Positions 47,371 to 57,305 of a stretch of 64,000 nucleotides of DNA are shown here, piece after piece. The first letter of the stretch is position 1. The number at the start of each line of letters is the position of its first letter. Location of the stretch: contig JACCGJ010008692.1 of the NCBI GenBank assembly GCA_013407085.1, forward strand, positions 1-64,000, given 5' to 3'. The position numbers and the translations under genes are program-made. The notes below the pieces were generated by a model, which was not told the origin of the DNA, did not search any database, and saw nothing but the letters and a program-made list of their open reading frames with translations. Origin of the DNA: Atriophallophorus winterbourni. Lineage: Eukaryota > Platyhelminthes > Trematoda > Plagiorchiida > Microphallidae.

Positions 47371-47469
47371 TCAATGAACTTTTTCTTCACCAAGCCGGTA
47401 AGAGGTTACTTATGGAAAACTTGTGCGTACATTTAAAACATGACATTTAAAACGAGGCATCATACATAT

Positions 47470-47940
47470 TGTAAATGTATATTATATTCATTTGTGTGGT
47501 GAGCTGTATTTATTAACATTCTTTTGTTAGTGTAGTTCCCCATTACAACTGGTGGTGGAATTAAGTGGAGTAATTTAGCGTCATTAATTGTAATCCCCAT
47601 TCTGTTTATTTTTGACTACTTTTTGTATTCTCTTCCATGTACAATATTTATATTTTGGTTTGACTCTTTTACCAAGGTCACATAATATACTTGAAATTTC
47701 CCGTGCTTCGTCTTCTCCGTGCGTGGTGTAGCTTTTGGTAGTGGGATTATTCATCTATGCGAATAAAACTAAAAGCAATCAATTTTCACCTGCTTCATTT
47801 CCTTCAGCCGAGTGGACGCCAATCGCCTTCTTAATACGAGGAATAGGATGAAAAATATATTCGTTTGTGTGTGTAAGCTGCTTCTATTAACGTTCTTTTG
47901 ATATTGTGTAGTTTATCATTACATAAAACAGGTCGCACAT
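47470..47940. repeat. Direct repeat pair (47478-47540 and 47853-47915), possible LTR scraps
   Basis: ATTCATTTGTGTGGTGAGCT then TTATTAACATTCTTTTG then GTGTAG near 47480 is repeated near 47855 as ATTCGTTTGTGTGTGTAAGC then TATTAACGTTCTTTTG then GTGTAG. The spacing is about 375 bases. They flank no coding sequence but adjoin Gypsy relics, so LTR origin is only a guess. Confidence 0.4.
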
Positions 47941-47984
47941 GCGCTCTCTAGAATCAGTGTGATAAAGTTGCCATGCTCTCTCAA

Positions 47985-48090
47985 CCTCAGCAGTGGTGGT
48001 TGCATTTTGACGGCATCTACGAAAGTAATTTTGGACATTCGATTGGTTCATTAGCCACTCACTGTCCTGTTCACATGAACTGAACTGAAA
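47985..48090 (-). repeat. Repeat C, copy 3
   Basis: The minus strand has GGACAGTGAGTGGCTAATGA, ACCAATCGAATGTCCAAAAT, TACTTTCG, CAACCACCACTGCTGAGG. The frame 47887-48102 is open through it (SEWLMNQSNVQNYFRRC). Confidence 0.5.
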
Positions 48091-48740
48091 TCGCTGCAAC
48101 ACGAGCTGCCGATTCCGAAATCGAACAGCTCAGGGATTCTAATTCGCTCGACATCAGACCTCTCCCTTTCCCGGGCAGCTCGATTGATATAATTTGCGAC
48201 GTATCGCAAACCGACTACTTATCCTATCTAAGTTCAGGTGGCGAGTATTAAGTACCTCACATAATCTTTTCTATCCTGGCATTTGTGCAGTGGTAAAATA
48301 TATTACAGGTAGATTATTCTGACCGAAAGTCAGTAGGGACGTTCGACCATGGGCTAAAGTGTGCGGTGAATGCCAACGTACGAAAATCCAAAGACACACC
48401 GAAAGTCCATGGGGAAAATTTGTTGTAAAGGCTGAGGGTATATCTAGTTGATCCGTTATCACCTCCACCTGGTCGTACATACATGCTTACCTGCATTGAC
48501 CGATTCACCAGGTGGCCCGAGGATATTATGCTACACAACTGCTCTTCCGAGACAGTTGCACGAGCTTTCTTCGAACGTAGCGTTGCACAGTTCGGTTGAC
48601 TGGGTATTGTTACAATCAACCGAGTTCCGCATTTCGATGTCGTCTTCAGTAAATTGCTGGCTACTCTTGGCTGCCAATATTCATACTGCTAAGCTGATAC
48701 ATTTGGGCAACAGAGTCGCAGCTGGAGGTGCTTGTACGAA
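48085..48740 (+). pseudogene. Gypsy-type integrase relic
   Basis: Across frameshifts on the plus strand: SHNLFYPGICAVVKYITGRL (H-H zinc-finger region), VRPWAKVCGECQRTKIQRHT (C-C part of the finger), GRTYMLTCIDRFTRWPED (catalytic core with the first Asp context), SETVARAFFERSVAQFG, LLATLGCQYS. Names and order match Metaviridae/Ty3-Gypsy integrases. Stops (near 48430, 48598) show decay. Confidence 0.85.
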
Positions 48741-48827
48741 GTTACAAACAAATTCGAATTGCCTAAAGGAATTCAGTACCGGAATTTTCCTTGAGGTTGA
48801 TCCATAAAGATATTTTCATGAGTGGAT

Positions 48828-48935
48828 ATGTATGAAATCACAATCCTGAAAGCGCCGTAAATTTACAGACTTCGCATGGGCTGAGATAGTATCAGGTTGC
48901 ACAAACCTAGACAAATATCAGAAAGGAAAATAACA
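48828..48935 (-). repeat. SINE family A, degraded 3' half
   Basis: The reverse complement keeps the order CTGATATTTGTCTAGGTTTG, TGCAACCTGATACTATCTCA, GCCCATGCGAAG and TGTGATTTCATAC. Confidence 0.5.
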
Positions 48936-48939
48936 AGGG

Positions 48940-49520
48940 CGGTGTGTTTTCGCATGCAACACATCACCGGGAGCAAATGAGGGTTTTATATAGCCATTTT
49001 TAATTTCTTGTACACTGCGATGAAAGGTTAAAATCTCATGTAAAAACGCGATATAAGATTTTAACGGGGATATCTCAACACTTGATGAATGTAGCGCAAT
49101 TCAAACAACTTCACGCAAATGTGCGTCACATGCACATTTTATTGATATAGTCCAGATTTAGATTTCCGTGGATAGAACTACATCACCGAACAACGTTAAT
49201 AATATCATAAAACATGCATGCCAAATTCATTCCAGAAACGAAAAGGTCATTGTGAAATTGATTTCACATTAATCAATCGATCCGATGTAAAGAACCTTTA
49301 TTCTAAAAATCTGGATCCTTGGCACGGGAATTGTTGGATAAAAACCCGAAATTCTGCGAGCAACCAAATATGGACCTCACCATAACAGTCATATTTCGTT
49401 TACTTGATATAACTGAAGCTTTGAAAACCGTATCACCGAAATCATAACTCGCAGTTTTGAATTTATTCGATATATCGGGAACACATTTCCTTGGCTCATT
49501 TATTTACATATCGCACTTAT
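48940..49520. other. No recognised feature
   Basis: AT-rich; nothing coding or repetitive recognised. Confidence 0.4.
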
Positions 49521-49529
49521 TATTTTCAG

Positions 49530-49712
49530 ATTATCGATTATAGCTCGCACACTCTGCCGATAATAAGTGGCATGATACAAGACACTGTGTTATGTTCATT
49601 GTTCTTGATTTTAAATATAAAAGATATACTTCACCTTATCCCCCACTGTAATTTCTTCTTCTTTAATGATAACAGGGAGGCAATTATTTTTGTTCCATCT
49701 GAAAAACACTAA
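49530..49712 (+). pseudogene. Non-LTR RT fragment with destroyed catalytic box
   Basis: YSSHTLPIISGMIQDTVLCS then LFLILNIKDILHLIPHCNFF, FFNDNREAIIFVPSEKH. This is the non-LTR RT stretch usually SGVPQGSVLGPLLF-INDI-FADD; the F-x-DD box reads FFNDN. Related to the relic at 4505-5090. Confidence 0.65.
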
Positions 49713-50049
49713 CTTGGTGGCCGGTATGAAACAACATTTGGCTGCACCATCTAACTGAGGCAATTAAAATGTTCGTTTAATTATAAAATATACATCAAAC
49801 CTTGTTCCTTTAGGTTTATAATAAATTTTTAGTAGTGAAACCAATTCAAATGATTTATGACACAGTTTATGTTGGTTTTGGATTTGAGCTAAAGCTTAGC
49901 ACCAATATGGATGGACTAATTGAACAAAATCAAATTCCATTTTTTAAAAAATGTACAATTACATATAGGTTTTCCATTCCTAAACACAGAAGGGACGCTA
50001 GAAATGAGCGTGAGAATGTGGTGCATCCCATAGCTTAAAATGTCACCTT

Positions 50050-50352
50050 TCAGAGTTTACTTGACGTTTTTGGCCAGGTGGACGAGCCATTTGATCACAC
50101 CCATGTGGATCTAGTCGCCCAATTCCCACCTTCAATTGGCCGTACACACAAATTCACTTGCATTGACTTTCACTCCATGTTCCACGAGGTTAATCCTTTA
50201 TACAACTACTCTTTCAAAACAGTTGCAAACATCGGTTAGGACAGTTCGGTTGGCTTGGTATTCTTACAACAGCCAAAGATTTTAATTTTGATGGCTAACT
50301 CGGTGAATTTCTAACTACTCTGGGTTGCCGACCCCAGTATACTACGGATTAC
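50050..50352 (+). pseudogene. Second Gypsy integrase relic, interrupted at 50352
   Basis: EPFDHTHVDLVAQFPPS (HVDLVGPLPPS-like core), GRTHKFTCIDFHSMFHEV, TVANIG, then TLGCRPQYTTDY. The usual next residues after TT-x-Y are HP...VERFHR. Here a minus-strand Gypsy element begins, bounded by ATTAC (50348-50352 and 56083-56087). The frame after 56088 reads RGFDRLRSRDAFKMIE in one phase, reminiscent of the VERFHRQLK region. Confidence 0.7.
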
Positions 50353-50962
50353 TGTAAAGAATTGAATTGTATTGAATTGAATGAAATAAACAGCCCAAGA
50401 ATGGAAGTAAGAACGAACCACGTTCACTCGAATTACACAGTGAATAAATGAAAAAATAAATTTTATTCTTGGAAATCCGAGTCATGTTGACTATGATCAA
50501 TAATTTCCAAAAGGTTTGTACAATCAGATTCTAGTGTGAACATTTGCAAAGACAATTTTCAAGGTCATTTCTTCAGCGGAATTTGACGTCCGAAAAATAT
50601 AAAGATAACAGTATTTAAAAGTTGCTTTCAGATAGTCCGTGCGATATAGTACGAAAAGACAGGTATTGCGAAGAGGAGTCAATGAATGATCCCCGAAGCA
50701 CTGGTGTTTAACAGATAAGGTAAATCAAGGTTAAGTGAAGAATTTCTGTTTTTGATGTTAAAAACTTTTTCATTCTGATTGTTCGAAATAGATTAATCTT
50801 TCCTGAATATGAACCGTTTTCCTGTCGCTAGGCGAAGGTAAGTATTTTTCGATTAATGTAGGTTTGACAACGAGAACTTGATTAACAGTATTATTGATTA
50901 TTATTGAATGAATGATGATGAATGATTGAAAATTTTTGATCGTTATTTGCACAGTCACCACA
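50353..50962 (-). repeat. Gypsy 3' LTR
   Basis: About 610 bases. Shares with the 5' LTR the blocks ACTGTGCAAATAACGATCAA, CAAGTTCTCGTTGTCAAACC and GTGTAATTCGAGTGAGCGTG (as CGAGTGAACGTG). It is longer than the 5' LTR because it keeps a stretch of about 350 bases (50455-50825) absent from that one. Confidence 0.8.
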
Positions 50963-51290
50963 TTTACCGCAGTTTGCGAATGATTTCGGGTTTTTATAAT
51001 CCCGGTACGGCTTGTTTAACAAACGTTCTGATCTTCTAATCAGTCTTTTCGGTTCAGCATCTTCAGATGTGGTGTTATGATGGTCAATGCTATCAGAATC
51101 GGAACATAACTGACCTGTATATCTGTAGGTTATTTGATCCACATGACGGCGATGCATTGAGCCATCATCAAGGTCCATTAATTTTACCATGCATTTACCG
51201 ATATTGCCAAGCACGATACCACAGCTCGGTCTGAATTCATTACCACAATGAAATGAAAATTCAGTTGATCTGAGACCAAGCTGATTTTAT
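50963..51290 (-). pseudogene. Gypsy Pol C-terminal tail (after integrase core)
   Basis: The minus strand reads SCGIVLGNIGKCMVKLMDLD, GSMHRRHVDQITYRY, LIRRSERLLNKPYRDY: the chromodomain-free C-terminal tail with GPY/F-like start and RRHVDQI, as in metazoan Gypsy integrases. It follows RNase H almost directly, so the integrase catalytic part was deleted near 51287. Confidence 0.75.
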
Positions 51291-51830
51291 CTCAAGGATA
51301 TTGCTTCGCATACTGTAGCTGGAGTTTGTCCAGAATCATCAGGTTTCGCATCTGGTAGTGAATGGCGTGACAGGTAATCTGCATGTTGGATGTGTTTAGC
51401 ACTTCGTTGTTCAATTGCATAATCATAAGCAAGGAGTGCTATGCTCCATCGTTGAACCATTGCGGCAGTACTTTCCGAAATAGAACTACCAGGATCGTAT
51501 ATGAATTTTAAGACTTCGTGGTCAGTAACAGTGGTAAAACGATGTCCACACAGGAAATTGTGTAATGTTGGATAGCCCAATAGACAGCTAACGCTTCACG
51601 GTGTGTTTGAGCACAACCCTTTTCAGCAGTAGTCAGCCTGCAAGAAACGCATATTACATTATGTCCATTTTGTTGGAGAACAGCACTAATACCGTCGAAA
51701 GGTGCATCAGTAACTACAAAGGAATAAATTTTGACACTTAATGGACGAAGAACTGCATCTGACTTTAGAAAGGATAATATGTTCATGTTCATCAGTCCAC
51801 AGAAAAGTTTCTTTCTCGAAACTTGGAAAC
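51287..51830 (-). pseudogene. Gypsy RNase H domain
   Basis: Two overlapping minus frames (51508-51792 and 51287-51580): SFVVTDAPFDGISAVLQQNG (usual first Asp context D-A-S), CRLTTAEKGCAQTHREALAV (usual T-x-x-E-K-x-Y-x-Q-x-x-x-E-x-L), AIQHY, FLCGHRFTTVTDHEVLKFIY (usual F-T-x-x-T-D-H-x-x-L), then MVQRWSIALLAYDYAIEQRS and HADYLSRH. The YAQ tyrosine is changed and a frameshift sits near 51560. Confidence 0.85.
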
Positions 51831-52548
51831 TTATTTGTTACATAACGATTTGACGATGTCTGTGTAATAACTCAGGGTAAGCATATTACTTGACTCCAGT
51901 GACATCGTATAATTGTTTTCTCTACCTCTTACTGAAAAAATATTTACTATGATATAGTATTTGTGAAGCTGTGCTTTTTTGTGGCCATAAATTCTTGAAT
52001 CTTGAAACTTGAAACTTGATTGAAGTGAAAATAAAGGTGAAGCTTTTACACTTAAATTTAAAATGAACCTCAAATAATATTGTAATGCACCGATAAAAGA
52101 TCTCAATTGTGTCATGTTTTTTGGAGACTCAGCATTCGTCAGTGGGAGTAAACGATTGGGATCTGGTTTATAACCATTACCATCAACAATGTATCCGAGG
52201 CATTCAAAATTCGAAACAGAAAAGAAACACTTTTTCGTATTAACAGCAACATTTTTAGAGGTGAATCTACCAAACAATTCCAATTAACGTTCATCATTAA
52301 AAGATAGTGTTGACGCATGCACGATAAAATCATCCTGATATACTTCAACTCCAACCATATCGCAAGTAATATCATTCATAACTTGTTAAAATATAGCAGG
52401 AGAATTGCACAAACCAAAAGGTGAGAATTTGTACTGACATAGACCAAACGGTGTATTGATGGTAGTTAACATTAAAGACTAATCGTTCAACGGTATTTGT
52501 AGGTAAGCGTCTTTTAAATCAATCCTCGAGAAGAATTTGTATCCCGTC
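51831..52548 (-). pseudogene. Gypsy RT, catalytic half
   Basis: Minus strand: LTGYKFFSRIDLKDAYLQIP (first catalytic Asp), FGLCQYKFSPFGLCNSPAIF, VYQDDFIVHA (YxDD box, 52329-52340), VAVNTKKCFFSVSNFECLGY, MTQLRSFIGALQYYLRFI. Normal Gypsy RT order; stops and frameshifts near 52290, 52450 and 52475. The N-terminal half of the domain is on the far side of the inserted miniature element (54172-54390). Confidence 0.87.
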
Positions 52549-52552
52549 AATT

Positions 52553-52959
52553 TGTTGTGGACCAAAATATAAGTCTAGCACTGCACACAAAATGGCAAAA
52601 ATGGAAAGAACTCACTAAAAGACCAAAGGAGCAAATGTCCAAATAAAGATTCAGATAAGTCCAACGATAGCAAAATAATCCACACAGGAAAAGTCCAAGA
52701 GATGATGGATTCCAAGGTGCAGGAGGCGCTAAAATGTTGGAGGATCCGTTAATCACATTTCCGGCGCGCGGCGACCCACACAAACTCCGCAATCGCGAAC
52801 GAAGACAAAGTCTGTGTTCCAAATTGTATTAACCGCCGAAAAGTGTATTGTGCAAGCATTAATTCGAATGAAGTACACATGGCCAAAAATGAACAATCAT
52901 ACAAGGCCAAAAAGTGTATGTACAAAATGCTTAGGTACAAGGGAAAATAGATCACTACA
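52553..52959 (-). repeat. Miniature element LTR, 3' copy
   Basis: About 407 bases, nearly identical to 53356-53763. Confidence 0.87.
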
Positions 52960-52988
52960 ATACTCCCCCACCAGAGCGTTAGTTATGC

Positions 52989-53252
52989 TTAAAGTAAGGA
53001 TAACATACGCTCGAAATGTTCCTGTGGCCACATAGTCAGCAAGACTTCTGGGCCAATACGCATGTCTACTAATTCGAGTTCGAACAGGGGTAGAAGTCCC
53101 GAAGGATTGAGATGAACATGGGGGGAGGTAGGCGGTTGTGACTGCGGAGTAATGAAGCTTGGTGGAGTTGGCGGTTTAACCACACGAAAGCTGGTTTTGT
53201 GCACGGAATATGCTGTGATTGAAAGATCTTTATTTATAGAGGATTCGCTCAT
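52989..53252 (-). CDS. 87-codon ORF of the miniature LTR element, copy 1
   Basis: Starts MSESSINKDLSITAYS, has a proline-rich middle (VVKPPTPPSFITPQSQPPTS) and ends MWPQEHFERMLSLL. The predicted protein is identical to that of 53793-54056. In position (between primer-binding site and polypurine tract) it equals a gag N-terminus; the last lines recall the start of Gypsy Gag matrix/capsid, but no domain is certain. No membrane segment, catalytic motif or Cys knuckle is visible. Confidence 0.6.
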   Translation of the reverse strand: MSESSINKDLSITAYSVHKTSFRVVKPPTPPSFITPQSQPPTSPHVHLNPSGLLPLFELELVDMRIGPEVLLTMWPQEHFERMLSLL

Positions 53253-53355
53253 GGTTGGGTGTTAAGTGAGTATTCCAACAATATAGGCCAAAAATTAACA
53301 AATATGAAGTTTTCATAAATGCAAAAAATTGCAGTTTGTCGAGGCTCACCAATTA

Positions 53356-53763
53356 TGTAGTGGACCAGAAATATAAGTCTAGCACTACAGACAAAATGGC
53401 AGAAATGGAAAGAACTCCCTCGAAGACCAAAGGAGCAAATGTCCAAATAAAGATCCAGAGAAGTCCAACGATAGCAAAATAATCCACACAGGAAAAGTTC
53501 AAGAGATGATGGATTCCAAGGTGCAGAAAGCGCTAAAATGTTGGAGGATCCGTTAATCACATTTCCGGCGCGCGGCGACCCACACAAACTCCAAAATCGC
53601 GAACGAAGACAAAGTCTGTGTTCCAAATTGTATTAACCGCCGAAAAGTATATTGTGCAAGCATTAATTCGAATGAAGTACACATGGCCAAAAATGAACAA
53701 TCATACAAGGCCAAAAAGTGTATGTACAAAATGCTAAGGTATAAGGGAAAATAGATCACTACA
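53356..53763 (-). repeat. Miniature element LTR, central copy
   Basis: 408 bases, TGTAGTG...CACTACA on the minus strand; the most regular of the three. Confidence 0.88.
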
Positions 53764-53792
53764 ATACTCCCCCACCAGAGCGTTAGTTATGC

Positions 53793-54056
53793 TTAAAGTA
53801 AGGATAACATACGCTCGAAATGTTCCTGTGGCCACATAGTCAGCAAGACTTCTGGGCCAATACGCATGTCTACTAATTCGAGTTCGAACAGGGGTAGAAG
53901 TCCCGAAGGATTGAGATGAACATGGGGGGAGGTAGGCGGTTGTGACTGCGGAGTAATGAAGCTTGGTGGAGTTGGCGGTTTAACCACACGAAAGCTGGTT
54001 TTGTGCACGGAATATGCTGTGATTGAAAGATCTTTATTTATAGAGGATTCGCTCAT
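53793..54056 (-). CDS. 87-codon ORF of the miniature LTR element, copy 2
   Basis: Same predicted protein as 52989-53252 with no residue differences. Upstream (minus strand) is the shortened leader and truncated LTR. Either the duplication is recent or gene conversion keeps the two alike. Confidence 0.6.
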   Translation of the reverse strand: MSESSINKDLSITAYSVHKTSFRVVKPPTPPSFITPQSQPPTSPHVHLNPSGLLPLFELELVDMRIGPEVLLTMWPQEHFERMLSLL

Positions 54057-54089
54057 GGTTGGGTGTTAAGTGAGTATTCCAAAAAATAA

Positions 54090-54167
54090 GCCAAAAATGA
54101 ACAATCATACAAGGCCAAAAAGTGTATGTACAAGATGCTAATGTACAAGGGAAAATAGATCACTACA
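54090..54167 (-). repeat. Miniature element LTR, truncated 5' copy
   Basis: Only the first 78 bases of the LTR remain, fused to the leader of the internal unit at GCCAAAAAT, a short word present in both LTR and leader. Confidence 0.8.
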
Positions 54168-54171
54168 AATT

Positions 54172-55157
54172 TATTCAAAATATCTTCGGGTTCAACTGTC
54201 GTGCATGTTGGCTTTAACAATCTAGTATTTAATGTAAGACGATAATCGCTGCAAATCCTCGGGGTCTACCCTTCAGACTTCAAACGGTACGACAATATGT
54301 GTGCCACAACAAGAGGATTCAACCTTTTTAATAACACCTTTAAAACATAGATCTTTCGAAGCTTTTTCGAAAGGTTCTCGTAGTTTATATGGAATAAGGC
54401 GGCGTTTGAGAAACACAAGGTTTCCTTCGAAGTAAAGAGAAATTGGAGAAATTCGCATTCCACCAGTTGCTTGCGAACATTTAACTATGAGATTCTTCAA
54501 ATCTGGAGTGTCTTCAGACGATGTCAAGAGAGATAGACTGGTTTTTAGAGCTTGCATTGCTTTCAGACCGAGAATAGATAGACCAGTTTTCATAATAATG
54601 AATATAACGGCAGCAGTATTGTTTTCATTTTGGATGGAGATCATACACGATCCAACAACAGGAATAGAATGTCCAGTAATGCCTTTGAGTGTGAGGCTAG
54701 TAGGTTGGATTTCCTCATTAGGAGCAAACTGTCTATGATCTCTCAGGGTAATAAGCGATTCAACGCTACCCGTATCTAGAATAAAATCTAATGATGCGCC
54801 ACCAGAAACACAAGATATGGTTTTACAAATATGGCAAGAATTGCAAGATGTAACGGCCAAAGATGATGATTTATATTCATCATTACCATCGATAACCTGA
54901 GAGTTTTTCGAATCAGTCCAACACGTTTTGGGAGTTCGATAAACGGATTGGATGTGATCAGTTTTTCCGCAATTGTGACTTCTGACTTGACGGAATCGGC
55001 AAGTGAGGCGTGAGTGCTCTCTGCCGCATGACGCACATTTCCTAATTTTGAGTAAATTCGAATGGTTATCAGTAACGCGACGGTAATTCGGTTGATACTT
55101 TAGCTGCTTACCAATTATAAAATTCTTCGCTCTTTCACCTTTATGTATATTAAACAT
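54172..55157 (-). pseudogene. Gypsy Gag nucleocapsid, protease and start of RT
   Basis: The frame 55157-54273 reads a zinc-knuckle region (CASCGREHSRLTC, then CGKTDHIQSVY), protease LDFILDTGSVESLI (DTG active site), GITGHSIPVVGSC, and LSILGLKAMQALK (the usual I-L-G-x-D flap end, with Asp changed to Lys). The RT start follows: LKRRLIPYKLREPFEKASKD, VIKKVESSCCGTHIVVPFEV, one stop, and RLLKPTCTTVEPEDILNK up to the AATT site. A nearly continuous 294-codon frame in an otherwise broken element. Confidence 0.85.
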
Positions 55158-55700
55158 GACAGAATTTTCTTCTGGCTACAAATCTGTCGTTTCCACACGC
55201 GCATCTTGATAGTGTTCACAATGAGCTCGAACATTTTTGGAAGAAGGTTTTGGCAGTTTCAAAAGCTCATTTTGCAAAACACTGTCATTTATTCCAGCGA
55301 TTAGGCGATATTTCAATCGCATTTGTAACAAGTCAGCGGAGTCGGATTTCGCAGCCTGATTAACCAATTGTAGAAAAAAATCGCTAATTCATTGAATAAA
55401 ATGACGCACCATTAAATGAAATTTTGCATGTTCAGTTGCATCGAAACGAACAGGGTTCACATGTTGCAATAAAAGTACCTCCAGAGTTTTGTGTGGAAGA
55501 GAAGTCGCAGAATCCGAATATGCTAATTTTTTTATTAACGTATATGCAGATTTTCCGACTGCATTTGAAAAATGAACAGACTTTTTGTCATTTTCAGCTT
55601 TCGGCCGTGTCATCCACTAAATTTCGAATCTTTCAAAATAATCTTCAATTTCTCGAGCATTTGCATTTATATCCAGAGGTTCCAGACTTGAATTTGCCAT
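55158..55700 (-). pseudogene. Gypsy gag, N-terminal part
   Basis: ATG at 55700-55698, then SSLEPLDINANAREIEDYFE and RFEIWWMTRPKAENDKKSVHF across a frameshift, VGKSAYTLIKKLAYSDS, TLEVLLLQHVNPVRFDATEH, AKFHLMVRHF, stop, then SDSADLLQMRLKYRLIAGIN and HYQDARVETTDL. This is the capsid pattern of metazoan Gypsy Gag (E-x-ERFE-W, V-F/A-ERxKF). Broken by stops near 55392 and 55176. Confidence 0.8.
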
Positions 55701-55728
55701 GAAGAGTTATCCTGCTCGCGACGTCATA

Positions 55729-56082
55729 TGTTGTATTGAATTGTATTCAATTCAATTCAATTCAATTTTAATGGTCTAAAAAGCATATAGGTTTACAAAA
55801 ACAACAGAGAAGATATGGAAATTTATAAATAACATATCTCAGTAAAAACGGGATTTGTTTGCTTACTGAACAGTTCGGGAATCAGGTAAAAATCCAAACT
55901 GAATGAAATAACCAACCCAAGAATGCAAGTGAGAACAAACCACGCTCACTCGAATTACACAGTGCGTATTAATCAATCTAGGTTTGACAACGAGAACTTG
56001 AATAACAGTATTATTGATTATTATTGAATGAATGATGACGATTGATTTAATATTATTGATCGTTATTTGCACAGTCACCACA
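55729..56082 (-). repeat. Gypsy 5' LTR
   Basis: About 354 bases. Minus strand begins TGTGGTGACTGTGC and ends ...AATTCAATACAACA; direct repeat of 50353-50962 with a large internal deletion. Contains an AATTC-type pentamer run at 55738-55766. TGACGTCGCGAGCAGGAT just inside the element may be the primer-binding site. Confidence 0.8.
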
Positions 56083-57262
56083 ATTACCAACCCGAGGATT
56101 TGATCGATTGCGGTCCAGAGACGCCTTTAAAATGATAGAATAACAGGAAATATCCAATTCATATTTTTACACTTCAACTCCATCAAGGATTATCATATCG
56201 CTTACTTTTCTGCGGCCTAGTAAAAAGAGCATTTTCCTTCACAACCAGTATTGGTTTTGAGGGTTTTACCTGAACACCACAACCGTTGGCAGCGCTACGC
56301 CCCGTGACCTGTTTTTCTCTTTAGGCTATGTGAGCACTTTTAATAATTGATATGCATTTCTGAGAGATTAAACATCGACACAATCATTAAAGTTGTGTTT
56401 ATTAAGTTTGATATATTTCCGTGACCTAAAAGCGCTTTAATGGAACCCTGCAATGAATATTCGCTTATACTCTGTTTAATGAAATATTTGGAAACCACAA
56501 ATCAATTAAGACAAATATACAAGAAACTTGAAAAGAAATGTTTTCAAAAAGTAATTGATTTGACTAAATCGATCTATCACATGGAAGGATATCTTTTGCA
56601 AAATAAATATAAACATATCCCTACATGAACTTATTAATAAAGAAAGTAAGTGTCAGTCCCGGCTCACCCATATCAGGCTGGATTGGAAATTCATCAACAT
56701 ATAATATCGATTATATTACTAGAACTCTTCAACAGGTAAACAGCCATTTTATTCTAGTCTGAACGCAAATTTCAACTATATTCTTAGTATAATATATTCA
56801 AAAGATTTATTAAATTCATATGAATGGAATACATATTTTAAAGACTGAGCATTGAAAGAAGGTTTTGTTAGTGGTTTATCCATGCATTTTAGCGAGGAAT
56901 CCTGAGTTTGGTTGACGATTATTAATTGCCCTAATTTCTGAAAAAGGGACATGATGATTCATAGTTTCTTCCTACAAATTATATACATGACACTCATGCT
57001 CACATACACTATGCAATACATATGATGCGGTAGTATTTTTGGCGTTCTATATCTTTTCCTTACTTTTTTCATACTTAATTCTGTTTCGCATTTTTATTAT
57101 TAATCTTCCTCCGACGCATTAGACAACAAAAAACAGATTCTGGTGCTGGGATATAATTTTGTCATGGTGTAGCGATACGATGACATCATCTTGAGGAACG
57201 TGCATGCTTATGCTTGACACAAATTTCCCGCTGAATTGCATTAATGCGCTAGAGGAAAATCT

Positions 57263-57268
<6 letters not shown>

Positions 57269-57304
<36 letters not shown>
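57269..57304. repeat. (TA)n microsatellite
   Basis: About 17 uninterrupted TA units. Confidence 0.95.

Positions 57305-57305
<1 letters not shown>

Larger units (their letters stand above)
52549..54171 (-). mobile_element. Miniature non-autonomous LTR element with three LTR copies (52553-54167)
   Basis: Bounded by AATT at 52549-52552 and 54168-54171. On the minus strand: truncated LTR (54167-54090), internal unit (54089-53764), full LTR (53763-53356), internal unit (53355-52960), full LTR (52959-52553). The middle LTR starts TGTAGTGATC and ends CCACTACA, a perfect TGTAGTG/CACTACA terminal inversion. TGGTGAGCCTCGACAAACTG a few bases after the middle LTR may be a primer-binding site and GGTGGGGGAG before the next LTR a polypurine tract. 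Internal units of only 330-400 bases carry one 87-codon ORF each. It resembles TRIM-type elements. Removing it and one AATT restores the Gypsy RT frame. Confidence 0.88.
50348..56087 (-). mobile_element. Gypsy (Ty3-like) LTR retrotransposon, internally deleted, nested
   Basis: Minus-strand element 56082 to 50353. LTRs begin TGTGGTGACTG and end ...ACA; 5-base duplication ATTAC at 50348-50352 and 56083-56087. Gene order on the minus strand: gag, zinc knuckle plus protease, RT (interrupted by a miniature LTR element at 52553-54167), RNase H, and a C-terminal integrase tail. The integrase finger and catalytic core are missing. Frameshifts and stops occur throughout. It was inserted into another Gypsy integrase relic. 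Confidence 0.88.

Noticed and set aside
52553..54167. A simple tandem duplication of a Gypsy segment
   Set aside because: The unit is not Gypsy-coding; it has its own TG...CA LTRs, tract and AATT duplication, so it is a separate inserted element.
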